Source: Bremerella sp. TYQ1 (lineage in GTDB: Bacteria; Planctomycetota; Planctomycetia; Pirellulales; Pirellulaceae). From it: a DNA stretch of 64,000 nt. The position numbers and the translations under genes were made by a program. The notes under the pieces are model-generated. The model did not search any database and was not told the DNA's origin. It saw only the letters and a list, made by a program, of their open reading frames with translations. Of the stretch, positions 10,143 to 20,840 are shown piece after piece; the first letter of the stretch is position 1; every line of letters starts with the position of its first letter. The stretch covers positions 1,302,001 to 1,366,000 of the forward strand of contig NZ_CP083740.1 in NCBI RefSeq assembly GCF_020150455.1, written 5' to 3'.

Positions 10143-11777
10143 ATGTCTTCATCCAACCCCCCTGTGCAGTTGATCGCCAGTGGCGACTCTCGTCTTTCCG
10201 CGAACCAAAAATGTTGGCCGGCTCAGAAGGCGTTGGAAGATGCCTTGCAAGGGGCGGTCGAGAAGCTGGGTTACCAGCTGCAGCGTGCCCATGAAGTGAC
10301 CGACGAGGGGCATGGTTTTATCGATAGCCAAAAGCGCGGCATGGAAGTCTTTCGTTCGATCGACCCCGACGCGCCACTGATTGTCGCGGAAGCGGTCTGG
10401 CAATATTCGCATCATGTGTTGGCAGGACTGCTGAGCCATCGCGGTCCAATTCTGACGGTCGCCAACTGGTCTGGCCAATGGCCTGGCCTGGTCGGCATGC
10501 TCAATCTTAATGGCTCGTTGACCAAAGCCGGGACGAACTATTCGACGCTTTGGAGCGAAGACTTCACCGACGAGTTCTTTCTAAACCATCTGAAAACGTG
10601 GCTCGAAACAGGCCACTGCGAACATTCGACCGAGCATGTCTCGCCACTCAATCTGTCGCAAATTCCGGAGAAAGCTGCCACGCTCGGCAAGCAATTGGCC
10701 CAGCAACTGCGCCAGCAAAAGGCGATCATGGGAGTCTTCGACGAAGGCTGCATGGGCATGTTCAACGCCATCATTCCCGATCACCTGTTGCATCCGCTCG
10801 GACTATTTAAGGAACGACTCAGCCAATCGGCCCTGTTTGCCGAGATGCGCGAAGTGAGCGACGCCGACGCACAGAAGGCATTCGATTGGTTCGTTGCCGA
10901 GGGAATGCAGTTTCACTTTGGCACGAACGACGCGGAAGATCTGACCGAAGCACAAGTGCTGGAGCAGTGCCGCATGTATATTGCCGCGATTCGTTTGGCC
11001 GATCACTTCGGCTGCGAGACGATCGGCATTCAGTACCAGCAAGGGCTGAAAGACATGACCCCGGCCAGTGACTTGGTCGAAGGAACGCTCAACAGCACGC
11101 ATCGCCCGCCGGTGTTCGATCGGGATGGTCAGCGAGAACTGTTTGCCGGACAAAGCATCCCTCATTTCAACGAAGTGGACGAATGTGCGGGGCTCGATGC
11201 GGTTCTCATTCAACGTATTCACAAACAGCTAAATCAGCCGGTTGAAACGACGCTGCATGATCTTCGCTGGGGCTGCCCCGACGCGTCAGGCACCACCGAC
11301 GATTACGTCTGGGTGTTCGAGATCTCAGGCTCGGCACCTGCGGAACATCTCGGGGGCTGGAAACAGTGCCACGGGTATCGCCAGCCGCCCATGTACTTCC
11401 CCAAAGGTGGTTCCACGCTGTCAGGCATTTCCAAACCTGGCGAGATTGTTTGGTCGCGTATCTACGTCGCCGACGACGCGCTGCACATGGATCTCGGTCG
11501 CGGTGAATCGATTGCTTTGCCGACGGAAGAAACGCAGCGTCGGCTCGACGCGACGACATCGGTCTGGCCGATCATGCATGGAGTGACCTACGGCGTGACG
11601 CGCGATCAGATGATGGCCAAACATCAAGCGAACCATGTGCAAGTGGTGTACGCGAACGACGCGGCCGCCGCTGATGAAGCCATGTGGACGCGCGCCGCGA
11701 TGGCCAGCGAACTGGGCATTCGCGTGAACCTGTGTGGGACCGCGAAGGATGGCACCCCTTGGAAGCAAGGAGCGTAA
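10143..11777 (+). CDS. L-fucose/L-arabinose isomerase-fold protein
   Basis: A 544-residue cytoplasmic protein, slightly shorter than E. coli FucI (591). Landmarks seen are [19 protein letters not shown], the conserved [29 protein letters not shown], and a late W-P-I-M-H-G segment that may hold a metal-ligand histidine. Family members interconvert aldoses and ketoses with manganese. It begins five bases after the lyase gene and ends two bases before the kinase start, so all are co-transcribed. Isomerase followed by an FGGY pentulose kinase is the usual order for pentose or 6-deoxyhexose breakdown. No fuculose-1-phosphate aldolase accompanies it, so fucose itself is not implied. Activity on a particular sugar is inference. 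Confidence 0.8.
   Translation: MSSSNPPVQLIASGDSRLSANQKCWPAQKALEDALQGAVEKLGYQLQRAHEVTDEGHGFIDSQKRGMEVFRSIDPDAPLIVAEAVWQYSHHVLAGLLSHRGPILTVANWSGQWPGLVGMLNLNGSLTKAGTNYSTLWSEDFTDEFFLNHLKTWLETGHCEHSTEHVSPLNLSQIPEKAATLGKQLAQQLRQQKAIMGVFDEGCMGMFNAIIPDHLLHPLGLFKERLSQSALFAEMREVSDADAQKAFDWFVAEGMQFHFGTNDAEDLTEAQVLEQCRMYIAAIRLADHFGCETIGIQYQQGLKDMTPASDLVEGTLNSTHRPPVFDRDGQRELFAGQSIPHFNEVDECAGLDAVLIQRIHKQLNQPVETTLHDLRWGCPDASGTTDDYVWVFEISGSAPAEHLGGWKQCHGYRQPPMYFPKGGSTLSGISKPGEIVWSRIYVADDALHMDLGRGESIALPTEETQRRLDATTSVWPIMHGVTYGVTRDQMMAKHQANHVQVVYANDAAAADEAMWTRAAMASELGIRVNLCGTAKDGTPWKQGA
11767..11772 (+). promoter_or_regulatory. Ribosome binding site of the FGGY kinase
   Basis: AAGGAG lies within the last codons of the isomerase gene, seven bases before ATG 11780. 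It fixes the kinase start there; the same frame stays open upstream to 11684 inside the isomerase gene. Confidence 0.7.
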
Positions 11778-11779
11778 CG

Positions 11780-13450
11780 ATGGCGGCGAGTCACTTTATT
11801 GGCGTCGATGTCGGTACCGGAAGTGCACGAGCCGGCGTGTTCACCACCGACGGACAGATGCTCGCTTCGGCGGTTCAAGTCATCACCATGTTCCGCCCCA
11901 AAGCGGACTTTGTCGAGCAATCTTCCCACGACATTTGGCGAGCCGTTTGTCACTGCGTGAAGACTGCCATCGCCGAGGCCAACATCGACGCCGCTTCGGT
12001 GAAGGGGATCGGCTTCGATGCGACATGCTCGTTGGTTGCTACCGACGCCGACGGAAATCCGGTCACTGTCAGCCCTGACGGAAACGACGATCAAAACGTG
12101 ATTGTCTGGATGGATCACCGCGCCAAAGAGCAAGCCGCCCGGATCAACGAAGGGGAGTATTACGATGTGCTGAAGTACGTCGGCTATAAGATCTCGCCCG
12201 AGATGGAAACCCCGAAACTGTTGTGGCTGAAAGAAAACCTCCCGCAAACGTGGCAACGTGCCGAGAAGTTTTTCGACCTGCCTGACTTTTTGACCTATCG
12301 CGCGACGGGGGACGAGACGCGTTCGCTTTGCAGCACCGTCTGCAAATGGACCTACCTCGCCCACGAACAGCATGCCGGCGGAACTGGCCGCTGGGATACC
12401 TCTTACTTCCAAGAGATTGGCCTGGAAGATCTAGCGGAAGAGAACTTTCGTCGAATCGGTCAAACCGTGCAGCCGATGGGCGCCCCGATCGGCAGCGGCG
12501 TGAATGCCACCGCCGCCGCGGAACTGGGCGTGCCGGTAGGAACGGCCGTCGGTGTGTCGATCATTGACGCCCATGCTGGTGGGATCGGAATGATTGGTGC
12601 GGCTTTGGAAGGCGTTTCACCAAGTTCGAGCGACTTGGAACGACGCCTGGCCCTGATTGGCGGGACATCAAGCTGCCACATGGCGGTCTCGGCCGAAGCA
12701 CGATTCATTCAAGGGATTTGGGGCCCGTATTACTCGGCCATGATTCCCGGAATGTGGCTGACCGAAGGGGGCCAATCGGCGACTGGAGCGTTGATCGACT
12801 TTGTCATTCAGAATCATGGCGCGTCGGCCGAACTTCAGCAGCAAGCCGAGTCGTCTGGGAAAAGCGTCTACGAAGTGCTGAACGATCGACTTGATACGCT
12901 GGCCGAAGGAAAGAGCGTACCGGCTTCGCTGACCCACGAACTGCATGTGTGCCCTTACTTCCACGGCAACCGATCTCCCTGGGCCGATCCTTCTCTGCGC
13001 GGCATGGTCAGCGGATATGCGCTTTCGGCAACGCTGGATGACTTGGCGCTGTTGTACCTGGCCACCATTCAGGCAATCGCCTACGGTACGCGGCACATCA
13101 TTTCTGAGATGAACATCGCCGGCTATCGGATCGATACCATTTTTGCATGCGGCGGTGGGACGAAGAATCGTGTTTTCCTGCGCGAGCACGCCGACATCAC
13201 CGGTTGCCGCGTTGTGCTGCCGAAAGAGCCGGAATCGGTCCTGTTAGGTAGCGCGATGCTAGGAGCGGTCGCATCAGGCGAGAAGCAAGACCTGCTCGAT
13301 GCGATGGCAACGATGAGCGCCGCCGAGACAATCCTTTCGCCCACCCGAGGCGCCACCGAGACGTACCATCAAGCGAAGTACGACGTGTTTCACCGGTTGC
13401 ACGATGATCAGTTGGCCTATCGAAAGCAGATGCAAAACGCGCCGCAATAA
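11780..13450 (+). CDS. FGGY-family pentulose kinase (ribulokinase-like)
   Basis: A 556-residue cytoplasmic sugar kinase. The N-terminal phosphate motif [15 protein letters not shown] begins at residue 7. [12 protein letters not shown] and [15 protein letters not shown] follow, and WMDHR carries the catalytic-type aspartate region typical of the ribulokinase branch. The C-terminal FGGY domain shows [14 protein letters not shown], the adenosine motif [20 protein letters not shown] and [17 protein letters not shown]. Members phosphorylate D-ribulose, L-ribulose, xylulose or related ketoses. It starts two bases after the isomerase stop, so the two steps are probably sequential: aldose to ketose to ketose phosphate. 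It is most like the YDR109C/FGGY pentulose kinase branch, judged by motif; specificity is not proven. Confidence 0.87.
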   Translation: MAASHFIGVDVGTGSARAGVFTTDGQMLASAVQVITMFRPKADFVEQSSHDIWRAVCHCVKTAIAEANIDAASVKGIGFDATCSLVATDADGNPVTVSPDGNDDQNVIVWMDHRAKEQAARINEGEYYDVLKYVGYKISPEMETPKLLWLKENLPQTWQRAEKFFDLPDFLTYRATGDETRSLCSTVCKWTYLAHEQHAGGTGRWDTSYFQEIGLEDLAEENFRRIGQTVQPMGAPIGSGVNATAAAELGVPVGTAVGVSIIDAHAGGIGMIGAALEGVSPSSSDLERRLALIGGTSSCHMAVSAEARFIQGIWGPYYSAMIPGMWLTEGGQSATGALIDFVIQNHGASAELQQQAESSGKSVYEVLNDRLDTLAEGKSVPASLTHELHVCPYFHGNRSPWADPSLRGMVSGYALSATLDDLALLYLATIQAIAYGTRHIISEMNIAGYRIDTIFACGGGTKNRVFLREHADITGCRVVLPKEPESVLLGSAMLGAVASGEKQDLLDAMATMSAAETILSPTRGATETYHQAKYDVFHRLHDDQLAYRKQMQNAPQ

Positions 13451-13549
13451 ATTTGTGAACCGCTCCTAAAGCGCTTATGATGGGACCGCACCTGACTTCT
13501 CTTTTCCACATGCGTATCCCATCCCACCTCGCATTTCGGAGCCCCACCC

Positions 13550-16054
13550 ATGCGTTGTCGCGCGATTCGATCGATCTGCCTGACGGTAGTTCTCGCCAAC
13601 CTCTTAAGCGTCTCGGCTTCTGCCCAAGAAGCACCAATGGTCGAAGTCGATCTGCTGGTGGTCGGTGGAACCGAATCAGGCTGTGCCGCGGCTGTACAAG
13701 CGGCGCGGATGGGGGTAAAGAACATCGTTCTTGTGAACGACATCGAGTGGCTCGGCGGGCAATTCAGTGCCGAAGCGCTCGGAGCGATCGACGAGAACCG
13801 CGGGCACGGATACGACGGCACCGTGCCGATTCCACGCAGTGGCATCTTTCGCGAAGTGATCGACGCGATCGAGTCGAAGAATGCCGAACTGTATGGGGGT
13901 ATTCGCCGCCCAGGCAATACGCGAGTAATCACCACGAGTCGTCCGATCGTTTCTGAACAAGTCTTCCGCGAACTGCTGGCCCCGTATGAAGCGACCGGGC
14001 AAATCAAAAGGTTCTCGAACTACCAGGTCGATTCCGTGATCGCAAACGACCATCGTGTGGAAGGGGTTCGTTTCACGGCCACCGATTCGCAGCCGCGCCT
14101 CACCGTGCATGCGAAGCTAACCATCGACGCGAGTGACTGGGGAGACGTCATTCAAAAGTCGGGGGCTGGCTGGGAAGTGGGTGTCGACTCGCAGGACGAG
14201 TATGGCGAGCCGAGTGCCCCAGCCAAAGCGGAGCCGCCGACCGACGTGAACCCTATCACGTGGTGCATGATTCTCGAGCAGCAAGATGCCGAATCGCTAA
14301 TCCCCATGCCCAGCGGTTATGACGAACGCTACTTCACCGGTCGCTGGGGCTGGATCGACGAGAAGTTCGCTTACACCACGCGGCGGTTGGTCGATGGGGA
14401 AGGGTACGCCGAGATCGATCATCCCGATATCTTGCTGATCAACACACCGCCGATCGACTACCCGTTGGACGTTTTTCCGGCTGACGTTGCCGCGGCCCTC
14501 GAGCGAACGGAAAAGGGGGCTTCGCAAAAACCGCTGGCCGCGATGACTCACCAGCAGCGACAGATTGTTTACGCCGATGCCCAGAACCACTCGCTGAAGT
14601 TTCTTTATTACCTTCAACAGAAGTACCCGAAGTTTCGCCGCATGGCGCTGAGCGACGAGTTTGGCACACCCAACCGGCTGCCCCCCAAACCGTATATTCG
14701 CGAAGGCATCCGACTCGACGCGATGCATGTTATTCCTGAACAAGAAGTGCTGGGTTTTGAGGGACGCCCTAACTATGCGGCCGCCATGTATCCCGATGCG
14801 GTCTTCTCGTGGCAGTTCGAGCTCGACTTCCACCCAACTCGGCGTTCATGGCGAACCGAAGCGAAAGAGCAGGGGCCGTGGGAAGCAGATTTCCGTGGCA
14901 ATCGTCGCTTCGGTCGCGATGGCACCGGCCGGGCCCTCTTTCCCTTAAGGGCCCTGATACCGAAGCAAACCGATGGACTGATCGGTGCCCAGAAGAACCT
15001 GGGTTACACCAGTATTGTCAGTTCGTCTTGCCGATTGCACGATCAGGCGATCCATGCCGGTCAGGCCAGTGGTGCCGCGGCGGCGGTCGCTCTGCGGCAT
15101 CAGAAGGACCCGCGCGAATTGGTCTTCGATCGCACGGCGCTCGCCGAAATCTGGCAAGGGCTTATCGCCGGAAACGAAGGAGCGCCGCTCACGGTCTGGC
15201 CGTTCGCTGACGTCGATCCATACGACCCAGGCTTCGCGGCGATCCAGCAACTGGCCGTACGTAGGCTGCTGGAGTTGAGCCCAAGCGATACGAAGTTCGA
15301 CGCGGATAAGCCGGAAACTGAAGCCTGGCGTACGACCATCATTCGCCAAGCAGAATCGCAAGGCTACGATATTACGGCGTTCGAAGCGTTACCGCTCCAA
15401 CCGACGCGGCGCGATGCGGCCGTTTTGATCTGGAGCAAGCTTTCTCAACAGCCCACACCAGATTGGCCACGCTCGTCAAAGCAGGATGCCGACAACGACC
15501 AAATTCCTGACTTGCAGGATCCACTGCCGTTTACTACCGGCCGTGTATCTTGGAAGCCGAATCCTGCACGAGACGGGATACCAGATGCCACGCTGCTCGC
15601 GGCCGACAACGTAATGGCGTTCAATTTCACTGCGGCCAACGCCAATGAGGTATCACCCTGGGTCAATGATTCGGGAGAACGCTTTCAGTCGGAAAAAGGG
15701 TTCGGCTGGCAGGCCAATCTCACGAAGAACATTCGCGTGCGGGAAGCAAGCGCTACGCCGCTGCGAAATACGTTTGTCTTTACCCGGGCCGAGGATGTCT
15801 GGGAGCTTCGCGTGCCGCAGGGGAAGTACCGCGTGACAGTGTGCCTGGGGGATGCCGGACACGAACAGATCGGCCAGAACCTGGCGGTGGAAGGGCACCT
15901 GCTGGCGAACGATGTCGATACTGCGACCGGTAGCTTTCGAGAGCTCTCCGCTGACGTTCGCGTACAGGATGGTCGATTGACGGTTACAATCGGCCGCCCC
16001 GATACGAAAACGAATACGTGCATCAACTGGCTGATCGTTCAGCCACTGCCGTAG
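13550..16054 (+). CDS. Exported FAD-dependent oxidoreductase with C-terminal carbohydrate-binding-like domain
   Basis: An 834-residue secreted protein. Residues 1-25 are a signal peptide ending SASAQE. The dinucleotide-binding motif VDLLVVGGTESGCAAAVQAA follows at about residue 33, then EWLGGQFSAEALGAIDE, fitting the FAD-dependent oxidoreductase family often labelled xanthan lyase-like in planctomycetes. Near base 15490 a calcium-binding-like motif DADNDQIPDLQDPLPF marks the end of the enzyme part. The last 170 residues are beta-rich, with YRVTVCLGDAGHEQIGQN and NWLIVQPLP, like the N-terminal domain of rhamnogalacturonan acetylesterases. It begins 99 bases after the kinase, so it may belong to the same regulon or have its own promoter. 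An external oxidation of a sugar is plausible; the substrate is unknown. Confidence 0.8.
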   Translation: MRCRAIRSICLTVVLANLLSVSASAQEAPMVEVDLLVVGGTESGCAAAVQAARMGVKNIVLVNDIEWLGGQFSAEALGAIDENRGHGYDGTVPIPRSGIFREVIDAIESKNAELYGGIRRPGNTRVITTSRPIVSEQVFRELLAPYEATGQIKRFSNYQVDSVIANDHRVEGVRFTATDSQPRLTVHAKLTIDASDWGDVIQKSGAGWEVGVDSQDEYGEPSAPAKAEPPTDVNPITWCMILEQQDAESLIPMPSGYDERYFTGRWGWIDEKFAYTTRRLVDGEGYAEIDHPDILLINTPPIDYPLDVFPADVAAALERTEKGASQKPLAAMTHQQRQIVYADAQNHSLKFLYYLQQKYPKFRRMALSDEFGTPNRLPPKPYIREGIRLDAMHVIPEQEVLGFEGRPNYAAAMYPDAVFSWQFELDFHPTRRSWRTEAKEQGPWEADFRGNRRFGRDGTGRALFPLRALIPKQTDGLIGAQKNLGYTSIVSSSCRLHDQAIHAGQASGAAAAVALRHQKDPRELVFDRTALAEIWQGLIAGNEGAPLTVWPFADVDPYDPGFAAIQQLAVRRLLELSPSDTKFDADKPETEAWRTTIIRQAESQGYDITAFEALPLQPTRRDAAVLIWSKLSQQPTPDWPRSSKQDADNDQIPDLQDPLPFTTGRVSWKPNPARDGIPDATLLAADNVMAFNFTAANANEVSPWVNDSGERFQSEKGFGWQANLTKNIRVREASATPLRNTFVFTRAEDVWELRVPQGKYRVTVCLGDAGHEQIGQNLAVEGHLLANDVDTATGSFRELSADVRVQDGRLTVTIGRPDTKTNTCINWLIVQPLP

Positions 16055-16075
16055 TTAACTGGCAGCGGCCGACAG

Positions 16076-17557
16076 CTACGCCAAGATGGGGTGAATCAAT
16101 TCCCCATGCACGTCGGTCAAACGGAAGTCGCGGCCCTGGAACCGATAAGTAAACTTTTCGTGATCGATACCTAGCAGGTGCAAAATCGTGGCCTGCAGGT
16201 CATGCACGTGAACCGGATCGACGACCGCGTTGTGGCCGAATTCGTCCGACTCGCCATGCGAGACACCAGGCTTCACCCCACCGCCAGCCATCCACAGCGT
16301 GAACGCGTAGGGGTGATGATCGCGCCCCCACGTTTTAGTTGCTTCGATCGATCCTTGCAGGAAAGGCGTTCGGCCAAACTCGCCGCCCCAGATCACCAGC
16401 GTGTCTTCCAGCAGTCCGCGTTGCTCCAAGTCTTTCACAAGTGCGGCGCTGGGAGCGTCGGTGTCCTGGCATTGAATTTTGAGCTGCGTATTCAAGTTGC
16501 GATGCTGGTCCCATCCGGCATGCATCAGCTGAATGAACCGCACGCCTCGTTCGGCCAGGCGACGTGCCATCAGGCAGTTATAAGCATAGGAACCTTTTCG
16601 CTGCACGTCGGGGCCATACATATCAAGGATATGCTGCGGCTCTTGGGTGAAGTCGGTCAGCTCCGGCACCGAGGCCTGCATCTTGTAGGCCATTTCGTAC
16701 TGAGCGACCCGCGTAGCCACTTCTGGATCGCCACTCTTTTCTGCGGCCATCGCGTTAAGCTGCGAGAGGTCGTCGAGCAAGCCTCGGCGGATCTCGCGAC
16801 TGATGCCGTTGGGGTTGGAAAGATAAAGAACTGGGTCGCCGGCACCGCGGAACTTAACGCCTTGATACTTGCTCGGCAGAAAACCGCTGCCCCAGTAAAA
16901 GTCGTAGAAGATCTGTCCGCACGAGGCTTCTTTGTCGCGACTGGTCATCACCACGTAGGCCGGCAGATCTTGCGTTTCCGATCCCAGCCCATAGGTCAGC
17001 CACGCTCCCATGCTCGGACGACCGGCCATTTCCGCTCCGGTCAGAAAGAACGTAATCGCAGGGGCGTGATTGACCTGCGTGGTATGCATCGACTTAACGA
17101 AGCTGAGCTTGTCGACAATCTCAGCGGTCTTCGGCAGGAAGTCCTCGGCAATCCAAGTGCCTGTGTTACCCCGCTGGGCAAACTTCGTGATCGGTGACAA
17201 GCAAGGGCGTGCCGTTTGTCCGCCGGTCATGGTGCTGAAGCGTTTGCCGCCGACCACTTCGTCGGGAATCTGGGTGCCGTGCATTTGATGCAGCTTCGGC
17301 TTGTAGTCGAACAAATCGACGTGCGAAGGGGCACCGTTCTGGAACAAATAGATGACCCGTTTCACCTTCGGTGGAAAGTGCGGAAGCATGAACGAGTCGC
17401 TACCAGCGGCCGGCAAACTTTCAGCAGGCGAGTTGCCACCGAGGAGCGAACTTAGCGCAATCGAGCCCAAACCAATCCCAGCACGGCCAAGCAATTGGCG
17501 GCGCGTCAGAGCGATGGCGTGGTCTTTCTGCGGTGTCGAGAATTGCGGCTTCATCAT
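16076..17557 (-). CDS. DUF1501 Tat-exported protein (sulfatase-like fold)
   Basis: A 493-residue protein of the DUF1501 family, which shares the alkaline phosphatase/sulfatase fold. A twin-arginine signal LTRRQLLGRAGIGLGSIAL lies at residues 17-35. Conserved stretches seen: FPPKVKRVIYLFQNGAPSHVD near residue 60 (given here only as a landmark), MHTTQVNHAPAITFFLTG, GWDQHRNL, VIWGGEFGRTPF, and WGRDHHPYAFTLWMAGGGV. The start ATG 17557 overlaps the stop of the upstream cytochrome gene as ATGA, so the two are translationally coupled; the frame is open 14 codons further up inside that gene. The pair is a standard planctomycete module. Its substrate and cellular role are not established. Confidence 0.9.
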   Translation of the reverse strand: MMKPQFSTPQKDHAIALTRRQLLGRAGIGLGSIALSSLLGGNSPAESLPAAGSDSFMLPHFPPKVKRVIYLFQNGAPSHVDLFDYKPKLHQMHGTQIPDEVVGGKRFSTMTGGQTARPCLSPITKFAQRGNTGTWIAEDFLPKTAEIVDKLSFVKSMHTTQVNHAPAITFFLTGAEMAGRPSMGAWLTYGLGSETQDLPAYVVMTSRDKEASCGQIFYDFYWGSGFLPSKYQGVKFRGAGDPVLYLSNPNGISREIRRGLLDDLSQLNAMAAEKSGDPEVATRVAQYEMAYKMQASVPELTDFTQEPQHILDMYGPDVQRKGSYAYNCLMARRLAERGVRFIQLMHAGWDQHRNLNTQLKIQCQDTDAPSAALVKDLEQRGLLEDTLVIWGGEFGRTPFLQGSIEATKTWGRDHHPYAFTLWMAGGGVKPGVSHGESDEFGHNAVVDPVHVHDLQATILHLLGIDHEKFTYRFQGRDFRLTDVHGELIHPILA

Positions 17558-20500
17558 GGTCGGTTCAGCACCTCGTCCAAGTTCATCAGTGCATTGCAAA
17601 GCGCGGTGTAGGTAGCCAGTTCGACGGCAGGGATGGTCTCGTCGGCGGGCGAATCTCCAATGGCAATCAATTGTTCGGCAAGCTTTGGGTGGCCGTTGTA
17701 TTCGTTTTCCAGAAGATCGATCCGGCGCTGGACGATTTCGCGTTCTTGATCAGTCGGCGGCCGCGAAAGGAGGTAGGCATAGATCTTTTCGATCCGCTGC
17801 GAAGGATCGTCACTTTCGTGAATGACACGTGTGGCGAGCCCCCTAGCCGCTTCGACGTAGGCGATATCGTTGAGCGTCGTCAACGCATGCAGCGGCGTGT
17901 TGGTAATGGCGGTCTTTACCGAGCACGTTTGCCGATTGGCGACGTCGAAGAACATCGTTGGCCCGACGATTCGCCGCCAAAACACGTACAAACTACGGCG
18001 ATAAATGTCGTTCCCTTTGTCTTGCACATACTTCTTCTTGCCGAATGTCGCTTCGGCCCAGATGCCGTCAGGCTGATACGGTTTGACCGGAGGGCCTCCC
18101 AGTTCCAGCGAAGCCAGCCCGCTGACGTGCAGTGCTTGATCGCGGAGCATCCACGACGGCAGACGGAAGCGGTTCTGCCGAGCCAGCCATTTGTTGGCCG
18201 GGTCCTGCTCGCGAAGTGCTTCGGTTTGCTGGGCTGATTGCCGATATGTTGCGCTGGTCACAATCAGCCGATGCATGGCTTTCACGTCCCAGCCGCTCTC
18301 TTGGAATTCGATTGCCAACCAGTCGAGAAGCTCGGGATGCGTCGGCGGCACCCCTTGCGTGCCGAAGTCTTCTGACGTCGAAACGAGCCCTTGACCGAAG
18401 AAGAGCTGCCAATACCTGTTCACAATCACGCGCGCCATGAGCGGGTTCTCTGGTTCGGTGAGCCATTTGGCAAGCGTCAGACGATTCCGTGGCTCGTCCG
18501 CGGGCAGGGGAGGAAGCACTTCCGGGACGCCTGCGGTAATGGCATCGCCGATCGGTTTATCGTAGAGCCCTTTCTCTAAGATCTTCGTTTCCCGCGGCTG
18601 ACCGATGGTATCCATCACCATCACTTTGATTTTGTCGACTGAGTCGCGCAGCTTTTTGCGGAAGGATTCGACCTGCTCGATGCGTTTGGCAATCTGTGAA
18701 TAAGTTTCGCCGCTGGGACTGTTTCCTTCATAAAACTCACGGCGGAAAAGGCGACGCAGTTGGCGAGCTTCGTTCGCAGAGCGGGTTTCAAGTGGCTTGG
18801 CAAGAATGTTGATTTCCTCTGGCGAAAGCGACTCTTCCCCTTCGCCATTGCCAACGGACAGACGAACGCGTGCCAACGTGTGCGCGATATGCTTCGACTC
18901 GCAGTGGAGAACAAAGCGGATCTCAGTTCCCCCTTCGAAGCCAAAGGTTTGCTTGGTGCGGAAGATGGCGGTGTTGTCTTCCTTGCGACGGAACCCCTCG
19001 GTGGCCCAACCTCCGCCGCCGGTGAAAACGCCATCGAACGCGGCTTCAATCGGATGGCCTCCCTGGGCGTGCTCGGCAGTGGCTGAAGCAATGGTCAGCT
19101 TCGCCTCTTCGTCGTTCTGCTTTTCCAGCGGTCGAATGAAGACCTCAAACTCGCTGAGAACCGCGTTGCCGTTCTCGGCTCGGCCGGTGCTTTTGGCTGG
19201 CGTGGCTTTTTCGTCGGCGAGCGCTTCGAGCCGGATGGCACTTAGGTTTTGCCGATCGGTTCGCGCGACAATCGTGTAAACATCTTGATCGGGTCGAGCT
19301 CCTTCGACACGGAGCGAACCATCTTCCAGTTGAGTCAGCTTGGAATCGCCGGCCGTTTTCAGCTCGATGATCTCGGGCATCGACCATGGCTGGGTTTGGC
19401 GTTGCTTTTCTTCCCACACAATCTGAGCCGCATCGGCTGCGGTGTCGGCGGCGTCGAGAGTGCGATTGAGGCTCGCAAGCTGTTGCTCGTACTGATCCAA
19501 CTTTTGCTGATTCGACTGACTGACGTAGCTGACCGTCGGCGGAACAGCCCCGCGGGAATTGCGCCCTGCTTCCGAAGTTTGGTTGAAGAAGTCGTACAGC
19601 GCGAAGTATTCGGTATGGGTGATCGGGTCGAACTTGTGCGTATGGCAGCGGCAACAGGTATACGTAAGCCCGAGCCAGACGGTGGCGGTCGTTTCGGTTC
19701 GGTCGAAGACGTTTTCGACACGTGTTTCTTCCGCGATACGCCCCCCTTCGCCGTTATGCATGTGGTTGCGATTGAAGCCCGAGGCAATGACCTGAGCGTG
19801 CGTGGCATTGGGTCGTTGGTCGCCGGCTAACTGGTCGATGGTGAACTGATCGAACGGCATGTTGTCGTTCATCGCGTCGACGACCCAGTCTCGCCAAGGC
19901 CACATCGTTCGCTCAGGATCTCCCTGATAACCGTTGGTGTCGGCGTACCGAGCCGCGTCGAGCCAGGGCCAAGCCATCCGTTCGCCATAGTGCGGCGACG
20001 CCAAAAGCCGGTCGACCAGCTTCTCGTAGGCGTCAGGCGAATCATCGTCAAGGAACGCTTCCACTTCCTGCGGCGTCGGTGGAAGCCCAATCAAGTCGAG
20101 CGTTACGCGGCGGATGAGCGTTCGCTTGTCGGCCTCTTGCGAAGGTGCGAGGCTTTGTTCGTGCAAGCGGTTGAGAATGAAGTGATCGATCGGGTTCTTT
20201 GCCCAATCTTTGTTTTCAACTTGCGGTAGATCGGGACGTGTCGGCGGCACGAACGACCAATGCGGCGACCAATGGGCGCCCTGAGCGATCCACTTGCGAA
20301 GCGTTTCGATTTCTTGCTTCGTCAGCGGTTTCTTGTTCGCCTCTGGGGGAGGCATTTGCGTGAATTCGTCGTCTGACAGAATTCGGTGGAGCAGTTCGCT
20401 CTCGTCTGGCTTGCCTGGCACGATGGCGATGCTGCCAGAGTCCGCTTCGGCGATGGCCGTTTCGCGATGGTCGAGTCGTAGCCCACCATGACGATCTTCT

Positions 20501-20637
20501 TCGTCCGGGCCGTGACACTGAAAGCAGCGATCCGACAAGATTGGTCGGATTTCACGATTGAAATCGATCCGTTCTTCGGCCGAGACCGCCGACACAGTCA
20601 GCGCGAAGAGGAACAGGGAGGCTGCAAATATCCGCAT
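17554..20637 (-). CDS. PSD1 and planctomycete cytochrome c domain protein (PSCyt1-DUF1549-DUF1553)
   Basis: A 1027-residue exported protein. The signal peptide is MRIFAASLFLFALTVSAVSA; ATG 20637 is preferred because residues encoded upstream of it look random. A PSCyt1 domain follows with one CxxCH heme site (CFQCHGP) and a late MPPPEA. DUF1549 comes next: WAKNPIDHFILNRLHEQ, RRVTLDLIGLPPTP and YGERMAWPWLDAARYADTNG. A beta-rich middle domain follows, then DUF1553: NRLTLAKWLTEPENPLMARV, VNRYWQLFFGQGLV, RQSAQQTEAL and FDVANRQTCSVKTAITNTPL. These proteins pair with DUF1501 genes in planctomycetes, as here. They are thought to be envelope redox proteins; a role in polysaccharide use is often suggested but unproven. 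Confidence 0.9.
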   Translation of the reverse strand: MRIFAASLFLFALTVSAVSAEERIDFNREIRPILSDRCFQCHGPDEEDRHGGLRLDHRETAIAEADSGSIAIVPGKPDESELLHRILSDDEFTQMPPPEANKKPLTKQEIETLRKWIAQGAHWSPHWSFVPPTRPDLPQVENKDWAKNPIDHFILNRLHEQSLAPSQEADKRTLIRRVTLDLIGLPPTPQEVEAFLDDDSPDAYEKLVDRLLASPHYGERMAWPWLDAARYADTNGYQGDPERTMWPWRDWVVDAMNDNMPFDQFTIDQLAGDQRPNATHAQVIASGFNRNHMHNGEGGRIAEETRVENVFDRTETTATVWLGLTYTCCRCHTHKFDPITHTEYFALYDFFNQTSEAGRNSRGAVPPTVSYVSQSNQQKLDQYEQQLASLNRTLDAADTAADAAQIVWEEKQRQTQPWSMPEIIELKTAGDSKLTQLEDGSLRVEGARPDQDVYTIVARTDRQNLSAIRLEALADEKATPAKSTGRAENGNAVLSEFEVFIRPLEKQNDEEAKLTIASATAEHAQGGHPIEAAFDGVFTGGGGWATEGFRRKEDNTAIFRTKQTFGFEGGTEIRFVLHCESKHIAHTLARVRLSVGNGEGEESLSPEEINILAKPLETRSANEARQLRRLFRREFYEGNSPSGETYSQIAKRIEQVESFRKKLRDSVDKIKVMVMDTIGQPRETKILEKGLYDKPIGDAITAGVPEVLPPLPADEPRNRLTLAKWLTEPENPLMARVIVNRYWQLFFGQGLVSTSEDFGTQGVPPTHPELLDWLAIEFQESGWDVKAMHRLIVTSATYRQSAQQTEALREQDPANKWLARQNRFRLPSWMLRDQALHVSGLASLELGGPPVKPYQPDGIWAEATFGKKKYVQDKGNDIYRRSLYVFWRRIVGPTMFFDVANRQTCSVKTAITNTPLHALTTLNDIAYVEAARGLATRVIHESDDPSQRIEKIYAYLLSRPPTDQEREIVQRRIDLLENEYNGHPKLAEQLIAIGDSPADETIPAVELATYTALCNALMNLDEVLNRP

Positions 20638-20687
20638 GGTGAATTGGGCGACAAAGCAGTTGGGCAGGGAAGGCGAAAGGGAAAGAA

Positions 20688-20709
20688 TTGAATTCTGATG
20701 AGAATTGCA
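20688..20709. promoter_or_regulatory. Imperfect palindrome upstream of the cytochrome/DUF1501 pair
   Basis: AATTCT (20691-20696) and AGAATT (20701-20706) form a perfect 6-base inverted repeat around GATG, extended by TTG and CAA arms with a one-base bulge. It lies about 50-70 bases upstream of ATG 20637, a sensible operator position. Function is a guess. Confidence 0.25.
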
Positions 20710-20840
20710 ACTCAACTACACAATAGCAGATCAGGCGATACTCTGCCTAGAGAATCTTCGCGAATCGGCAGACTACGCCCATTTTGCACCAAGTGCCTCG
20801 CGATATCACCCGCCCATTTTTGGGAACGTAGTCGTTGAGG

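Noticed and set aside
10143..11777. Naming the isomerase-fold gene fucI
   Set aside because: No fuculose-phosphate aldolase or fucose-specific gene accompanies it and the sequence alone does not settle the sugar.
16040..16066. CTGCC/GGCAG stem around the end of the FAD protein gene considered as a terminator
   Set aside because: Only five base pairs, overlaps the stop codon and has no T run.
16178..17197. 339-codon open frame on the plus strand opposite the DUF1501 gene
   Set aside because: Arises from the codon use of the real gene on the other strand; no motif or ribosome site.
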